A stretch of DNA of 64,000 nt from CAVYVZ01 sp963772065 (GCA_963772065.1 CAVYVZ010000010.1:868001-932000), one strand, 5' to 3'. Shown: positions 9,611-19,345, counted from the first letter of the stretch. Program-made: numbers and translations. The notes: generated from the sequence alone by a model not told the origin.

Positions 9611-10678
9611 ATGTCTCTGGCCCTCTACCATCCCGAACACGGCTACTACGCCCGCGCCGCCAGACGCACCGGGCGCAACGGCGACTTCTTCACGAGCGTC
9701 GATGTCGGCCCGATCTTCGGCGCGCTCCTGGGCCGCCAGTTCGCGGAGATGTGGCGGACGCTCCGCGATGACGCCTTCGATCTGGTCGAAGCAGCGGCGT
9801 CGAACGGTCAACTGGCTCGCGACGTCCTCGATTGGGCGCAGGCGCACGATCCGGAGTTCTACGCCGCGGTGCGCGTGTACCTCGTCGAATCGAGCCCCGC
9901 AGCGGCGAACGCCCAGGGCGCGATGCTCGCACCGCATGCTCAAAAAGTGGCCGCCGCGGGCTCGCGCATGCCCGACGCCGTCCACGGCGCCATCTTCGCC
10001 AACGAATTGCTCGACGCGTTGCCCGTGCACAGCGTCGTGATGACCGACCAGGGCCTGCGCGAGCACTACGTCGATGCCGGCCCGGACGGGCGCCTCTTCG
10101 AACGCGTCGGCCGTCCGTCGACGGAGGCCCTGGAGCGGTACCTGGCGGCGGCCGGGGCCCGGCTCGAGCCGGGATGGCGTGCTGAGATCAACCTTGCCGC
10201 ACTCGCCTGGCTGACGCGCGCCGCGCGCGCCCTTCATCGCGGCTTTCTCCTCTTGATCGACTACGGGCATGAGGCGCACGAGCTGTACTCCGCCACGCAT
10301 GCGGCGGGCACGTTGACGACGTTCCATCGCCACCAAGCCGGGCAATGGGACGCGGTGCATGCTCCGCCGTGGCTCATTGAACCCGGCAGTCGCGATATCA
10401 CGTCGCATGTCGATCTCACATCCGTCGAGCGAACGGCCCGCGAACTGGGCTTCACGACGCTGGGCATGCTCGACCAGACTTACTTCTTCCTTGCGCTGGG
10501 GTTCCCGGCCCTCGTCGAGGCGGACGGCACGTCGCTTGCGGAGACCCGGAGACGGCTGGCGCTGAAGACGCTGGTGCTACCGGGCGGCCTCGGCAGCACG
10601 CACAAGGTGCTGGCGTTCGCCAAGGGTATCGAGCCCCCCTCGCTGCGTGGACTTTCTGGCATCCGGCGGCTGACATAG
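9611..10678 (+). CDS. MidA/NDUFAF7-family SAM-dependent protein-arginine methyltransferase
   Basis: 355 residues from ATG 9611. Family hallmarks are LALYHPEHGYYARA, GDFFTSVDVGPIFGALLG, ANELLDALPVHS and LLIDYGHEAHELY. The homologous region clearly extends upstream in frame to about 9545 (LSAYDLILQRIRDRGPVTVADF), but no ATG, GTG or TTG is present there, so the true start may be CTG 9545 or be hidden by a sequence error. In mitochondria NDUFAF7 methylates a complex I subunit; bacterial targets are not established. It begins within about 70 bases of the protease stop. Confidence 0.8.
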   Translation: MSLALYHPEHGYYARAARRTGRNGDFFTSVDVGPIFGALLGRQFAEMWRTLRDDAFDLVEAAASNGQLARDVLDWAQAHDPEFYAAVRVYLVESSPAAANAQGAMLAPHAQKVAAAGSRMPDAVHGAIFANELLDALPVHSVVMTDQGLREHYVDAGPDGRLFERVGRPSTEALERYLAAAGARLEPGWRAEINLAALAWLTRAARALHRGFLLLIDYGHEAHELYSATHAAGTLTTFHRHQAGQWDAVHAPPWLIEPGSRDITSHVDLTSVERTARELGFTTLGMLDQTYFFLALGFPALVEADGTSLAETRRRLALKTLVLPGGLGSTHKVLAFAKGIEPPSLRGLSGIRRLT

Positions 10679-10727
10679 AACCCATGTGTGGTAAAAGAGG
10701 GCTCTTCTTTTGGAGGCGGATGCGCTG

Positions 10728-11285
10728 ATGACGCTGATGCTCGAACGTGAGGTCAAGCTGCGGTTCGGCAATCCCGAGGACGCGCGACACGCAATCCTGG
10801 CTACCGGGGCAACCCCCCTCCGGTGCCGCCGGCTCCAGGAGGATTGTCTCCTCGACACCGAGGACGAGATGCTGCGGCGCAGGCGCTGCGTGCTGCGCAT
10901 CCGAACCGAGTCCGGAAAGAGTCTCATGACTTTCAAGGGCCCCGTGCAGCCTTCGAGCATGAAGGTCCGCGAGGAGCACGAAACCGTGGTCGGCGACGGC
11001 GAGGTGCTGCTGCGCGTCTTCGAGGAGCTCGGCCTCCACGTGTGGTTCCGCTACCAGAAGTATCGCGAGGAATACGCGGCCGAGGATGTCACGATTGCGA
11101 TCGACGAGACACCGATCGGAACGTTCGTGGAGATCGAGGGCGGCGAGCAGGGCATCCTCACGATCACAGAAGCGATCGGACGCTCGCCGGCCGACTTCGT
11201 GCTCGATTCGTATCGCGGGCTGTTCGTGAAGCTCCGCGACGAGCACGGGTTCGCCGGCAGCGACATGCTCTTCGACGCGGAATGA
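10728..11285 (+). CDS. CYTH-domain protein (class IV adenylate cyclase/triphosphatase-like)
   Basis: 185 residues. ATG 10728 is chosen because GGAGG sits at 10712-10716, 11 bases upstream; the longer TTG 10710 start would overlap this site. The CYTH signature ExExK is present as EREVK at residues 5-9, followed by alternating basic and acidic strands (RRRRCVLRIRTE, MKVREEHETVV, FVEIEGGE) forming the tunnel for triphosphate substrates. The exact substrate cannot be read from the sequence. It overlaps the next gene by 4 bases (ATGA), indicating translational coupling. Confidence 0.8.
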   Translation: MTLMLEREVKLRFGNPEDARHAILATGATPLRCRRLQEDCLLDTEDEMLRRRRCVLRIRTESGKSLMTFKGPVQPSSMKVREEHETVVGDGEVLLRVFEELGLHVWFRYQKYREEYAAEDVTIAIDETPIGTFVEIEGGEQGILTITEAIGRSPADFVLDSYRGLFVKLRDEHGFAGSDMLFDAE

Positions 11286-12193
11286 TCCCGGCGCTCGTGC
11301 TGGCAGCCGGCCTGGCCACGCGGCTGCGGCCGCTGTCGCGCGTCCGGGCCAAGGCGGCGCTCCCCGTTGCCGGCCGGACGCTCGTCGAACGGACCATCAC
11401 CTGGCTGCGCGGCGCCGGCATTCACGACCTTGTCATCAACCTTCACCATCTGCCGCATACGATCACACGAATCGTCGGCGACGCCGCGCAGCTCGGCGTG
11501 CGCGTGCGGTACTCGTGGGAGACGCAGGTGCTGGGATCCGGCGGCGGCCCCCGCCATGCGCAGTCGCTTCTGGACGCGCCGCAGTTCCTCGTCGTGAACG
11601 GCGACACGCTGACGGACGCCGATCCGGCGGCGCTGATATCGGCGCACGAGCGCTCGGGCGCGCTCGTCACCATGGCGGTCGTGCCCAACACCGCGCCCGA
11701 GAGGTACGGAGGCGTCGCGGTCGATGGGCACGGCGCCGTGACAGGATTCACGCGGAGAGGGTCGAAGGAGCGCTCGTTTCATTTCGTCGGCGTGCAGGTG
11801 GCACGCGCGGAGGCGTTCGCCGGGCTGAACGACAACACACCGTACGAATCGGTGGGCGCCCTCTATCCCGAGCTGATGCGCGCGCGTCCGGGATCCGTTC
11901 GAGTCCACGTCTGCGAGGCCACGTTCCTGGATATCGGCACCGCGGCCGATTACATCGAGACCTCACTGACCCTCGGGCGGCGCGAGGGACACGAGCCCGA
12001 GGGCGACAACATTCTCTGGGACGATGTGAGAATCGAGCCGGGAGCGCGCCTCAGGCACTGCGTCGTCACGGACGGCGTGCGGATACCGGCAGGCGCCGAT
12101 TGGGAGAACATGACCGTGCGGCTCGCGGCCGGCGAGCTCGAGCCGTTCGAGCGGCGGGAGGGCAGCCTCGCGCTCGCGCCGATTGCACCCTGA
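11282..12193 (+). CDS. MurU-like nucleotidyltransferase
   Basis: 303 residues. The nucleotidyltransferase signature is AAGLATRLRPLS followed by RAKAALPVAGR, with metal-binding VVNGDTLTD and a C-terminal region beginning DNILWDDVRIEPGARL that resembles a short left-handed beta helix. Family members move NMP onto sugar-1-phosphates. Its one-base overlap with an AmgK-like kinase (next gene) matches the AmgK-MurU pair, which turns MurNAc into UDP-MurNAc without passing through de novo MurA/MurB. Mannose-1-phosphate guanylyltransferase is the alternative reading from sequence alone. Confidence 0.75.
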   Translation: MIPALVLAAGLATRLRPLSRVRAKAALPVAGRTLVERTITWLRGAGIHDLVINLHHLPHTITRIVGDAAQLGVRVRYSWETQVLGSGGGPRHAQSLLDAPQFLVVNGDTLTDADPAALISAHERSGALVTMAVVPNTAPERYGGVAVDGHGAVTGFTRRGSKERSFHFVGVQVARAEAFAGLNDNTPYESVGALYPELMRARPGSVRVHVCEATFLDIGTAADYIETSLTLGRREGHEPEGDNILWDDVRIEPGARLRHCVVTDGVRIPAGADWENMTVRLAAGELEPFERREGSLALAPIAP

Positions 12194-13197
12194 TGACACA
12201 GGATCCGAGGATCGACGAATTCCTCGCGGAGGCGGGGATCGCAAGCGACACGAGGGTCGTGCCGCTCACCGGCGACGCCTCGGACCGGCGTTATTTCCGC
12301 GTGCTCCTGCGCAACGAGCCGTCACAGGTGCTGGCGCTGCACACGAGCGCGATCGATTTCGACAAGCTCCCGTTCGTCAACGTCGCGCGGCTGTTCGCAC
12401 GGATGCCGGTGCCGGTGCCGCAGATTCTGGCGCATTCGAATCGGCTGGGCATCATCGCGCTCCAGGATCTCGGTGACGTGACGCTGCAGGCGCACCTCGG
12501 CGCCGCATCGCAGGGGGAGCACGCGGGGCTCTATCGGCAGGCGGTCAGCTTCATCGAGGTGCTGCAGCGGCGCGGGCGGGAATTGGAGTCGCCCGAGTAC
12601 GTCCCCTACGCCAGCGCCTTCGACGTGGAGAAGCTGACGTGGGAGCTGCAGTTCTTTACGAAGCACTTTCTCGAGGGCTATCGCGGCGCCGTGCTGAGCA
12701 GCTCCGCACGCGAGGCGCTTGCCACGGCATACAGCGCGATCGTCGACGAACTGGCCTCGGAGCCGCGCGTCCTGTGCCACCGCGACTATCACAGCCGCAA
12801 TCTGATGCTGCACGAGGACAGCCTCTACATCATCGACTTCCAGGACGCGCGCATGGGACCGGACACCTACGACCTCGTGTCATTGCTCCGCGACTCGTAC
12901 ATCGATTTCACGGAGCAGCAGGTCGAGGAGGTGATCGCGTTCTTCCTGGCCGTGCGCGGCACGTACACGGGACCGGTCGACAGCGAGGAATTCCGGGCCC
13001 GCTTCGACCTGATGGCCGTGCAGCGCAACATGAAAGCCCTCGGCACATTCGGGTACCAGACCAGCACGCGCGGGAACCCGGTGTACATCCAGTACATTCC
13101 GCGGACACTGAACTATCTGCGGGCGAACCTCGCGAAATACCCGCGCTTCGGCCGGCTGAGAGCGCTTCTGGCCGAACACGTTGAGGAACTTTCGTAG
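12193..13197 (+). CDS. AmgK-like anomeric MurNAc/GlcNAc kinase (aminoglycoside-phosphotransferase fold)
   Basis: 334 residues. The catalytic loop reads CHRDYHSRNLM and the metal-binding segment IIDFQDARMGPDTYDLVS, both very close to the AmgK family. GDASDRRYFRV near residue 27 forms the nucleotide loop. AmgK phosphorylates MurNAc or GlcNAc at C1, giving the substrate for MurU, the gene immediately upstream (TGATG overlap at 12191-12195). The stop codon is followed at once by tandem GTAGTCC-like sequence. Confidence 0.78.
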   Translation: MTQDPRIDEFLAEAGIASDTRVVPLTGDASDRRYFRVLLRNEPSQVLALHTSAIDFDKLPFVNVARLFARMPVPVPQILAHSNRLGIIALQDLGDVTLQAHLGAASQGEHAGLYRQAVSFIEVLQRRGRELESPEYVPYASAFDVEKLTWELQFFTKHFLEGYRGAVLSSSAREALATAYSAIVDELASEPRVLCHRDYHSRNLMLHEDSLYIIDFQDARMGPDTYDLVSLLRDSYIDFTEQQVEEVIAFFLAVRGTYTGPVDSEEFRARFDLMAVQRNMKALGTFGYQTSTRGNPVYIQYIPRTLNYLRANLAKYPRFGRLRALLAEHVEELS

Positions 13198-13276
13198 TCC
13201 GTAGTCCGTAGTCCGTGGTCCGTTCGTATCCCGTGGCTCGTAGCTGGTTACCCTGCGTTCGTCATCCGTTGACTCG
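13198..13276. repeat. Low-complexity repeat block, left flank of the four-helix-bundle gene
   Basis: Immediately after the AmgK stop come three near-identical copies of GTAGTCC followed by degenerate GTCCGTTCGT, CATCCGTTGACTCGTTAC and CCGTTGCGAC. The same vocabulary (CCGTTGTCC, CGTTATCCGT, AACTCGTTATTCG) occurs in inverse orientation at 13737-13858. The four-helix-bundle gene lies between, and its stop codon is supplied by this block. Confidence 0.6.
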
Positions 13277-13651
13277 TTACCCGTTGCGACTGTCGTTTCC
13301 GAGGCTGTCGATGAGTTTGAACAGCATCTTGGAGACGCGCGTGCCCAGTTCCTCGGCGCCGCGAATGTCCTCCTCCGGCACGTACCTCCGGCGGCGACTC
13401 AGTTCCAGATGCGTTTCGAACTCCGCCTGCGAGGCGTTCGCGGCGGTGTAGTAGTACGCCTTGCCTTTATTCGTCCGCTGACGACTCCCTTCGGCGATAT
13501 TCGAGGGAATGCTGGAAGCCGACCGTCGCAACTGTCCCGTCAAGCCATAGAGCTCATGGCGCGGAAACCGCTCCGTGAGGTCGTAAATGCGATCGGCCAG
13601 CGCCATCGCCACCTGCCAGACGTCCAGGTCTCGAAATGACCGGCCACTCAC
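13277..13651 (-). CDS. Four-helix-bundle protein (23S rRNA intervening-sequence/IVP-like family)
   Basis: 124 residues from GTG 13651 (SGRSFRDLDVWQVAMALADR). The motif LRRSASSIPSNIAEG and the helix KAYYYTAANASQAEFETHLEL identify the small four-helix-bundle family first noted in 23S rRNA intervening sequences and related to diversity-generating-retroelement accessory protein Avd. The molecular role is unknown. An in-frame extension reaches 13735 but is rich in unstructured residues and not conserved. The last codons (NDSRNG, stop) lie inside the flanking repeat. No rRNA is nearby, so this copy is a free-standing genomic one. Confidence 0.8.
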   Translation of the reverse strand: MSGRSFRDLDVWQVAMALADRIYDLTERFPRHELYGLTGQLRRSASSIPSNIAEGSRQRTNKGKAYYYTAANASQAEFETHLELSRRRRYVPEEDIRGAEELGTRVSKMLFKLIDSLGNDSRNG

Positions 13652-13736
13652 GTCCCGGTGAGCAGCCGCATCCGTGCCACTTTGTTTTTCTGGGCTTTTC
13701 GGACGCCGGCCGCAGAACGCTCGGCTTGTTGACAAC

Positions 13737-13858
13737 TGGCGTCAACAGCAACGAATAACGAGTTACGGATGACGCGGGATGGCGGGACGGATAACGACCC
13801 AACGAACAACGAACGAACTACGACGACGGACAAGGACAACGGACAACGGGTACCGTAG
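13737..13858. repeat. Low-complexity repeat block, right flank of the four-helix-bundle gene
   Basis: Rich in AACGAAC, ACGGATAACG and GGACAACGGACAACGGGT units. Read on the opposite strand it repeats the CCGTTGTCC / ATCCGTAACTCGTT vocabulary of the block at 13198-13276. It ends within a few bases of the ATG at 13860. The composition is clearly unlike the flanking GC-rich genes. Confidence 0.55.
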
Positions 13859-13859
13859 A

Positions 13860-14711
13860 ATGAGTAGTTTGGATCGTCGCTTCGGAGTCTCCACACATCT
13901 CTTCCACGAAAAGCGTCTGAGCCGCGACCATCTGGTCGACATTGCGGCGCATGGCTTCGAGGCGGTGGAGGTGTTTGCCACGCGCGCGCATTTCGACTAT
14001 CGCAGCCCGCAGGCGATTGTGGCCCTCGAGGAATGGCTGCGCGACACCGGCCTCGAGCTGCAATCGGTCCACGCGCCGATCTTCGAGGGGATGGCCGGGG
14101 GCAAGTGGGTGGGCTCGTTCTCGAATGCATCGGGAGACGAGGCGCGCCGGCGGCAGGCGATCGACGAAACCCGCGCGGCCCTCGAGATCGCGCACGTGGT
14201 GCCGTTTCGCTATCTGGTGGTCCATCTCGGCATGCCGAGCGCGGAGAAGGTGCCGCCGGGCGACAACCAGCCGAGCGCCGCGCGCCGCAGCGTGGAGGAG
14301 ATCGCGCAGATGGCGTCCGATGCGCATGTGCAGGTCGCCCTGGAGGTGATTCCCAATCCTCTGTCGACGCCGGGCGCATTGTGCCGGCTGATCGAGGAGG
14401 ACCTGGACGGCCTCGACGTCGGCATCTGCCTCGACTACGGCCACGCGCACCTGAGAGGCGACGTCGCGGAAGCCATCGAGACGGTCTCCGGCCACATGGT
14501 CACGACGCACGTCCACGACAACGGCGGGTCGCGCGACGATCATCTCGTGCCGTTCGCGGGTCGAATCGACTGGGACATGGCGATGATGTCGACGCAGAAG
14601 ATCGGGTACGACGGGGTGTTGATGTTCGAAGTGGCGGATGCGGGGAGCCCGGTCGACGTCCTGAAGCAAGGCGTCGGCCGCACGGGAGCGGCTCGAGAAG
14701 CTGTTCTGTGA
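13860..14711 (+). CDS. Sugar phosphate isomerase/epimerase-like TIM-barrel protein
   Basis: 283 residues from ATG 13860. AP-endonuclease-2-like TIM barrel with likely metal ligands in LVVHLGMPS, ALEVIPNP, GICLDYGHAHL and TTHVHDNGG; MFEVADAG gives the last Glu. These proteins isomerise or epimerise sugars or inositols in the cytoplasm; substrate unassigned. The expected C-terminal helix ERLEKLF is encoded in the next frame at about 14690-14707, so a single-base indel near 14670-14690 probably gives the apparent C-terminus GRTGAAREAVL. The stop lies 12 bases before asnS. Confidence 0.75.
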   Translation: MSSLDRRFGVSTHLFHEKRLSRDHLVDIAAHGFEAVEVFATRAHFDYRSPQAIVALEEWLRDTGLELQSVHAPIFEGMAGGKWVGSFSNASGDEARRRQAIDETRAALEIAHVVPFRYLVVHLGMPSAEKVPPGDNQPSAARRSVEEIAQMASDAHVQVALEVIPNPLSTPGALCRLIEEDLDGLDVGICLDYGHAHLRGDVAEAIETVSGHMVTTHVHDNGGSRDDHLVPFAGRIDWDMAMMSTQKIGYDGVLMFEVADAGSPVDVLKQGVGRTGAAREAVL

Positions 14712-14723
14712 CGCTGACCGTCG

Positions 14724-16021
14724 ATGCGCGCGTATATCGAAGACATCGCAACGCACGAGGGGCAGCAGGTCACCATTCACGGGTGGCTGCACAATCGGCG
14801 ATCGAGCGGCAAGATTCACTTTCTGATCGTTCGCGACGGCACCGGCTTCATTCAGGCCGTGATGTCGAAGGCCGCGGTCGGAGACGAGGCGTTCACGCAG
14901 CGCCGATCATCTGTCGCAGGAAACGTCGCTCTCGGTGACCGGCGTCGTCCGCGCGGACAAGCGCGCGAAGGGCGGCTACGAGATCGACGTCCAGCGCGTC
15001 GAGGTGCACGGGCGCCTCGCACGACTACCCGATCACGCCCAAGGAGCACGGCGTCGATTACCTGATGGATCGCCGGCATCTCTGGATTCGGACCGAACGC
15101 CAGGCAGCAATCCTGCGCGTGCGCCACGAGGTGATCAACGCGGTCCGCGACTTCTTCAACGGCCGCGGCTTCATCCTCTGCGACACGCCGATCTTCACGC
15201 CCGCCGCGTGCGAGGGAACGACCACGCTGTTCCCCGTGCAGTACTTCGAGGACACCACGGCGTTTCTGACGCAGAGCGGTCAGCTGTACAACGAAGCGAA
15301 CGCCATGGCGCTCGGCAAGGTCTACTGCTTCGGCCCGACGTTTCGCGCGGAGAAGTCGAAGACGCGGCGCCACCTCACCGAGTTCTGGATGGTGGAGCCG
15401 GAGATGGCGTACGCGATCGCTGGACGACGTGATCGAGCTGGCCGAGGGGCTGGTGACCTCCGTCGTGGCGCGCGTGCTCGACACGCGGAAGGCCGAGCTC
15501 CAGCTGCTCGAACGCGACACATCGAAGCTCGAACCCGTCACCGCCCCGTTTCCCGGCTCCGCTACGATGAGGCCGCGAGGATTCTCAAGGAGAAGGGGCT
15601 GCCCGTTCGAATACGGCACCGACCTCGGCGGGACGGACGAAACCGTCCTGTCGGAGCATTTCGACCGCCCGGTCGCCGTCACGCACTACCCCGCCAGCGT
15701 GAAGGCGTTCTACATGAAGCCTGATCCGGAGCAGCCGGACAAGGCGCTGTGCGTGGACGTGCTGGCGCCTGAAGGCTACGGCGAGATCATCGGCGGCGGC
15801 GCAGCGCCTCGACGACTATGACCTGCTCGCTGCAGCGCATCAAGGAGCACAACCTGCCGCAGGAGGCGTTCGAGTGGTATCTCGACCTCCGCCGCTACGG
15901 CACGGTGCCGCACGGCGGCTTCGGCATGGGCATCGAGCGATGCGTCGCCTGGATCTGCAAGCTCGAACACGTGCGCGAAACGATCCCGTATCCGCGGATG
16001 CTGTACCGCTTGTATCCGTAG
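14724..16021 (+). pseudogene. asnS: Asparaginyl-tRNA synthetase, at least five frame changes
   Basis: Class II synthetase reassembled across frames: OB-fold start MRAYIEDIATHEGQQVTIHG, then VVRADKRAKGGYEIDVQRVEV, motif 1 region FFNGRGFILCDTPIFT, motif 2 FRAEKSKTRRHLTEFWMVE and motif 3 GGFGMGIERCVAWI, ending YPRMLYRLYP. Frames change near 14899, 15018, 15418, 15556 and 15803. All conserved motifs are intact between shifts, and no second copy or gatCAB is visible in the window, so the gene is most likely functional and the shifts are sequence errors. It charges tRNA-Asn with asparagine. The stop is followed after 8 bases by a TTTCGTG-type repeat. Confidence 0.8.
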
Positions 16022-16029
16022 GATTGATG

Positions 16030-16058
16030 GTTTCGTGTCTTTCGTGATTTTCGTGGTT
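16030..16058. repeat. TTTCGTG-family repeat, single arm
   Basis: The 29-base stretch contains three spaced TTTCGTG units ending TTCGTGGTT. It matches one arm of the long inverted repeat at 45427-45487 with only a few differences. It lies 8 bases after the asnS stop and just before rimO. Confidence 0.65.
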
Positions 16059-16073
16059 GCAAAAGAACTAGCG

Positions 16074-17463
16074 ATGAAAATCGGCATGGTATCGCTCGGC
16101 TGCCCCAAGAACCTCGTCGACTCCGAGGTGATGCTCGGCCTCGCGCAGCAGGCCGGCCACCAGCTCACACGCGACGCGGCCGAAGCCGACGTGCTCGTGG
16201 TCAACACCTGCGCCTTCATCGACAAGGCGAAGCAGGAGTCGATCGACACCATCCTCGAGATGGCGGAGCACAAGAAAACGGGCGGCCTGCAGGAAGCTGG
16301 TGGTCACCGGGTGCATGGCCGAGCGCTATCGAGACGAGCTGAAGGCGCAGATTCCGGAGATCGACGAAGTCCTCGGTACGGGGGAAGTCCCTGAGATCGT
16401 CAGCGCGCTGGGCGGCCCTCGAAGGGCGCGCCCTGCACTGTTCCGTTACTTCGAGCCAACGGCACGGCGGTGACCGGCCGAGAGCCGTCTGCCGACGTAT
16501 ATCTACGACGCGGACACTCCGCGACTGCTCGCAACGCCGCGGCACTACGCGTACATCAAGATCGCGGAAGGCTGCGACTACAAGTGCGCGTTCTGCATCA
16601 TCCCGAAGCTGCGCGGCCACTACCGCAGCCGATCACTGGACTCGATCGTCCGTGAGGCGGAAACGCTGGCGCAGCGAGGCGTGAAGGAACTGCTCCTGAT
16701 CTCGCAGGACACGAGCTTCTACGGCATCGACCGGGGCGAGCGCGGCGCGCTGGCGAAGCTGCTGCGCGCGCTGAACCAGGTCGACGGCCTCGAGTGGATC
16801 CGCCTCTTGTATCTGTATCCGACGACGATCGGCGACGACATCCTCGACGCGATGGCGGAAAGCGACAAGGTCTGCAAGTACATCGATCTGCCGCTGCAGC
16901 ATGCCTCCGACGCAGTGCTTCAACGCATGAAGAGGCCAGGGACGCGGGAAGGATACGAGCGGCTCCTCGCCCGGATCCGGAGCCGCGTTCCGAACGTCGC
17001 CCTCCGGACCACGTTCATCGTCGGCTTCCCGGGGGAGACACCGGCCGATTTCGACGAACTGCAGAGTTTCGTTCGGGGCGTGGAGTTCGACCACGTCGGC
17101 GTATTCACCTATTCGCACGAGGAAGGCACGTCGGCGCACGAACTGCCGAATGACGTCCCCGCGGCAACGAAGCAACGCCGGCTGTCCGCCCTGATGAGCA
17201 CTCAAAAGCAGATTGCGAAGCGCGCTCAGAGGGCGCGCGTCGGCCAGCGGCTGAGGGTCGTCGTCGACGGACCCTCCGCCGAGCACGAGCTCGTGCTGCG
17301 CGGCCGCCTCGAGGGGCAGGCACCCGAAATCGACCCGCTCGTCTATTTGACCGAGTGCGATCCGTCCGAGTGGTCGCCAGGTCAGTTCATCGAGGCTGAG
17401 ATCACGGGCAGCCGCGATTACGACCTGCTGGCGCGGCCGTTGTCCATAAGTACCGCCGTGTGA
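16074..17463 (+). pseudogene. rimO: Ribosomal protein S12 methylthiotransferase, several frame changes
   Basis: Radical-SAM enzyme adding a methylthio group to Asp of ribosomal protein S12. The N-terminal MTTase domain starts MKIGMVSLGCPKNLVDSE with cluster cysteines in LGCPKN, VVNTCAF and VVTGCMAERY; the radical-SAM triad is GCDYKCAFC. The remainder (QDTSFYGID, VGFPGETPADF) and a C-terminal TRAM domain (RVGQRLRVVVDGPS) are continuous. Frame changes are needed near 16296 (extra G in CAGGAAG), and again between about 16425 and 16500. The C-terminal 300 residues are uninterrupted. Errors rather than decay are likely, as for asnS next to it. Confidence 0.82.
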
Positions 17464-17497
17464 TACATTTGAGTGTTCCTTCACGGAGCAATACCCC

Positions 17498-17523
17498 AAA
17501 GTGGGCTCGTGCCCACTTTTTTT
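17498..17523 (+). terminator. Intrinsic terminator hairpin in the rimP leader
   Basis: A perfect 9-bp stem AAAGTGGGC/GCCCACTTT (17498-17506, 17511-17519) with a TCGT loop is followed by a T-run to 17523. It ends 35 bases after rimO and 18 bases before the rimP start, so it can act as rimO terminator or as an attenuator for the rimP-nusA-infB operon. The placement suggests control of the latter. Confidence 0.8.
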
Positions 17524-17541
17524 GTTTGGGTTGATGGCCCG

Positions 17542-18024
17542 GTGAAGACACAGCCGCTGGATCAGATTCGAGTCATCGCCGAGCGCGTCGCCACGTCGCG
17601 GGGACTCGAGATCTGGGATATCCAGAGCCGTCGGGAAGCGTCGGGGCATGTGGTGCGGGTGTTCATCGATCGGCCCGGGCCGGCCGCAACGCCCGAAGAG
17701 AGCGTGAGCATCGAGGACTGCGAGCAGGTCAACCGCGAGATCGGCACGATTCTCGACGTGGAGGATCCGCTCCCGTTCGCATACACGCTCGAAGTTTCGT
17801 CGCCGGGTCTCGACCGGCCGCTACGTGATGCGGCTGACTACCGGCGGTTCTCGGGCCGGCTGGCGAAGGTGGTTGTTGCAGAGCCAGTGGACAACCAGAA
17901 GGCGTTCGAGGGCCGGTTGCACGGCGTCGACGACGGAGCGGTCCTGCTCGAAACGTCGAACGGCCGGATGCACCGGCTGCCGCTGCGGCTGATCACGCGC
18001 GGACGGCTCGAAGTGGAGTTTTAG
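17542..18024 (+). CDS. rimP: Ribosome maturation factor RimP
   Basis: 160 residues from GTG 17542 (MKTQPLDQIRVIAERVATSRGLEIWDIQ). A longer version beginning upstream would be translated through the terminator hairpin, so it is rejected. Family motifs VRVFIDRPG, VSIEDCEQVNREIGTILD and LEVSSPGLDRPL are clear. RimP helps assemble the 30S subunit. It heads the rimP-nusA-infB operon. Confidence 0.9.
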   Translation: MKTQPLDQIRVIAERVATSRGLEIWDIQSRREASGHVVRVFIDRPGPAATPEESVSIEDCEQVNREIGTILDVEDPLPFAYTLEVSSPGLDRPLRDAADYRRFSGRLAKVVVAEPVDNQKAFEGRLHGVDDGAVLLETSNGRMHRLPLRLITRGRLEVEF

Positions 18025-18040
18025 CGAGTTGAGTACCGTC

Positions 18041-19303
<1,263 letters not shown>

Positions 19304-19325
19304 CGCGAGGGCTTCAGCCCTCGCG
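19304..19325. repeat. CGCGAGGGC hairpin after nusA
   Basis: A perfect 9-bp inverted repeat, CGCGAGGGC / GCCCTCGCG, with a TTCA loop, immediately follows nusA and precedes infB by 20 bases. A degraded relative (TAGCGCGCTTTAGCCCTCGCG) follows the tatC stop at 39910-39930. There is no T-run, so it is not a classical terminator. Confidence 0.6.
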
Positions 19326-19345
19326 GATAAAGAGGAACTTCAAAT

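Noticed and set aside
13198..13858. CRISPR-like array in the GTAGTCC/ACGAAC sequence
   Set aside because: No constant repeat with unique spacers; units are short, degenerate and contiguous, and no cas genes are present.
14724..16021. asnS as a genuine pseudogene
   Set aside because: Five or more shifts with every catalytic motif preserved and no stop codons in the repaired frame fit sequence error better than decay.
17473..17541. Upstream start for RimP including a FLHGAIPQSGL-type leader
   Set aside because: This leader would be translated through the terminator stem and is not part of the RimP family.
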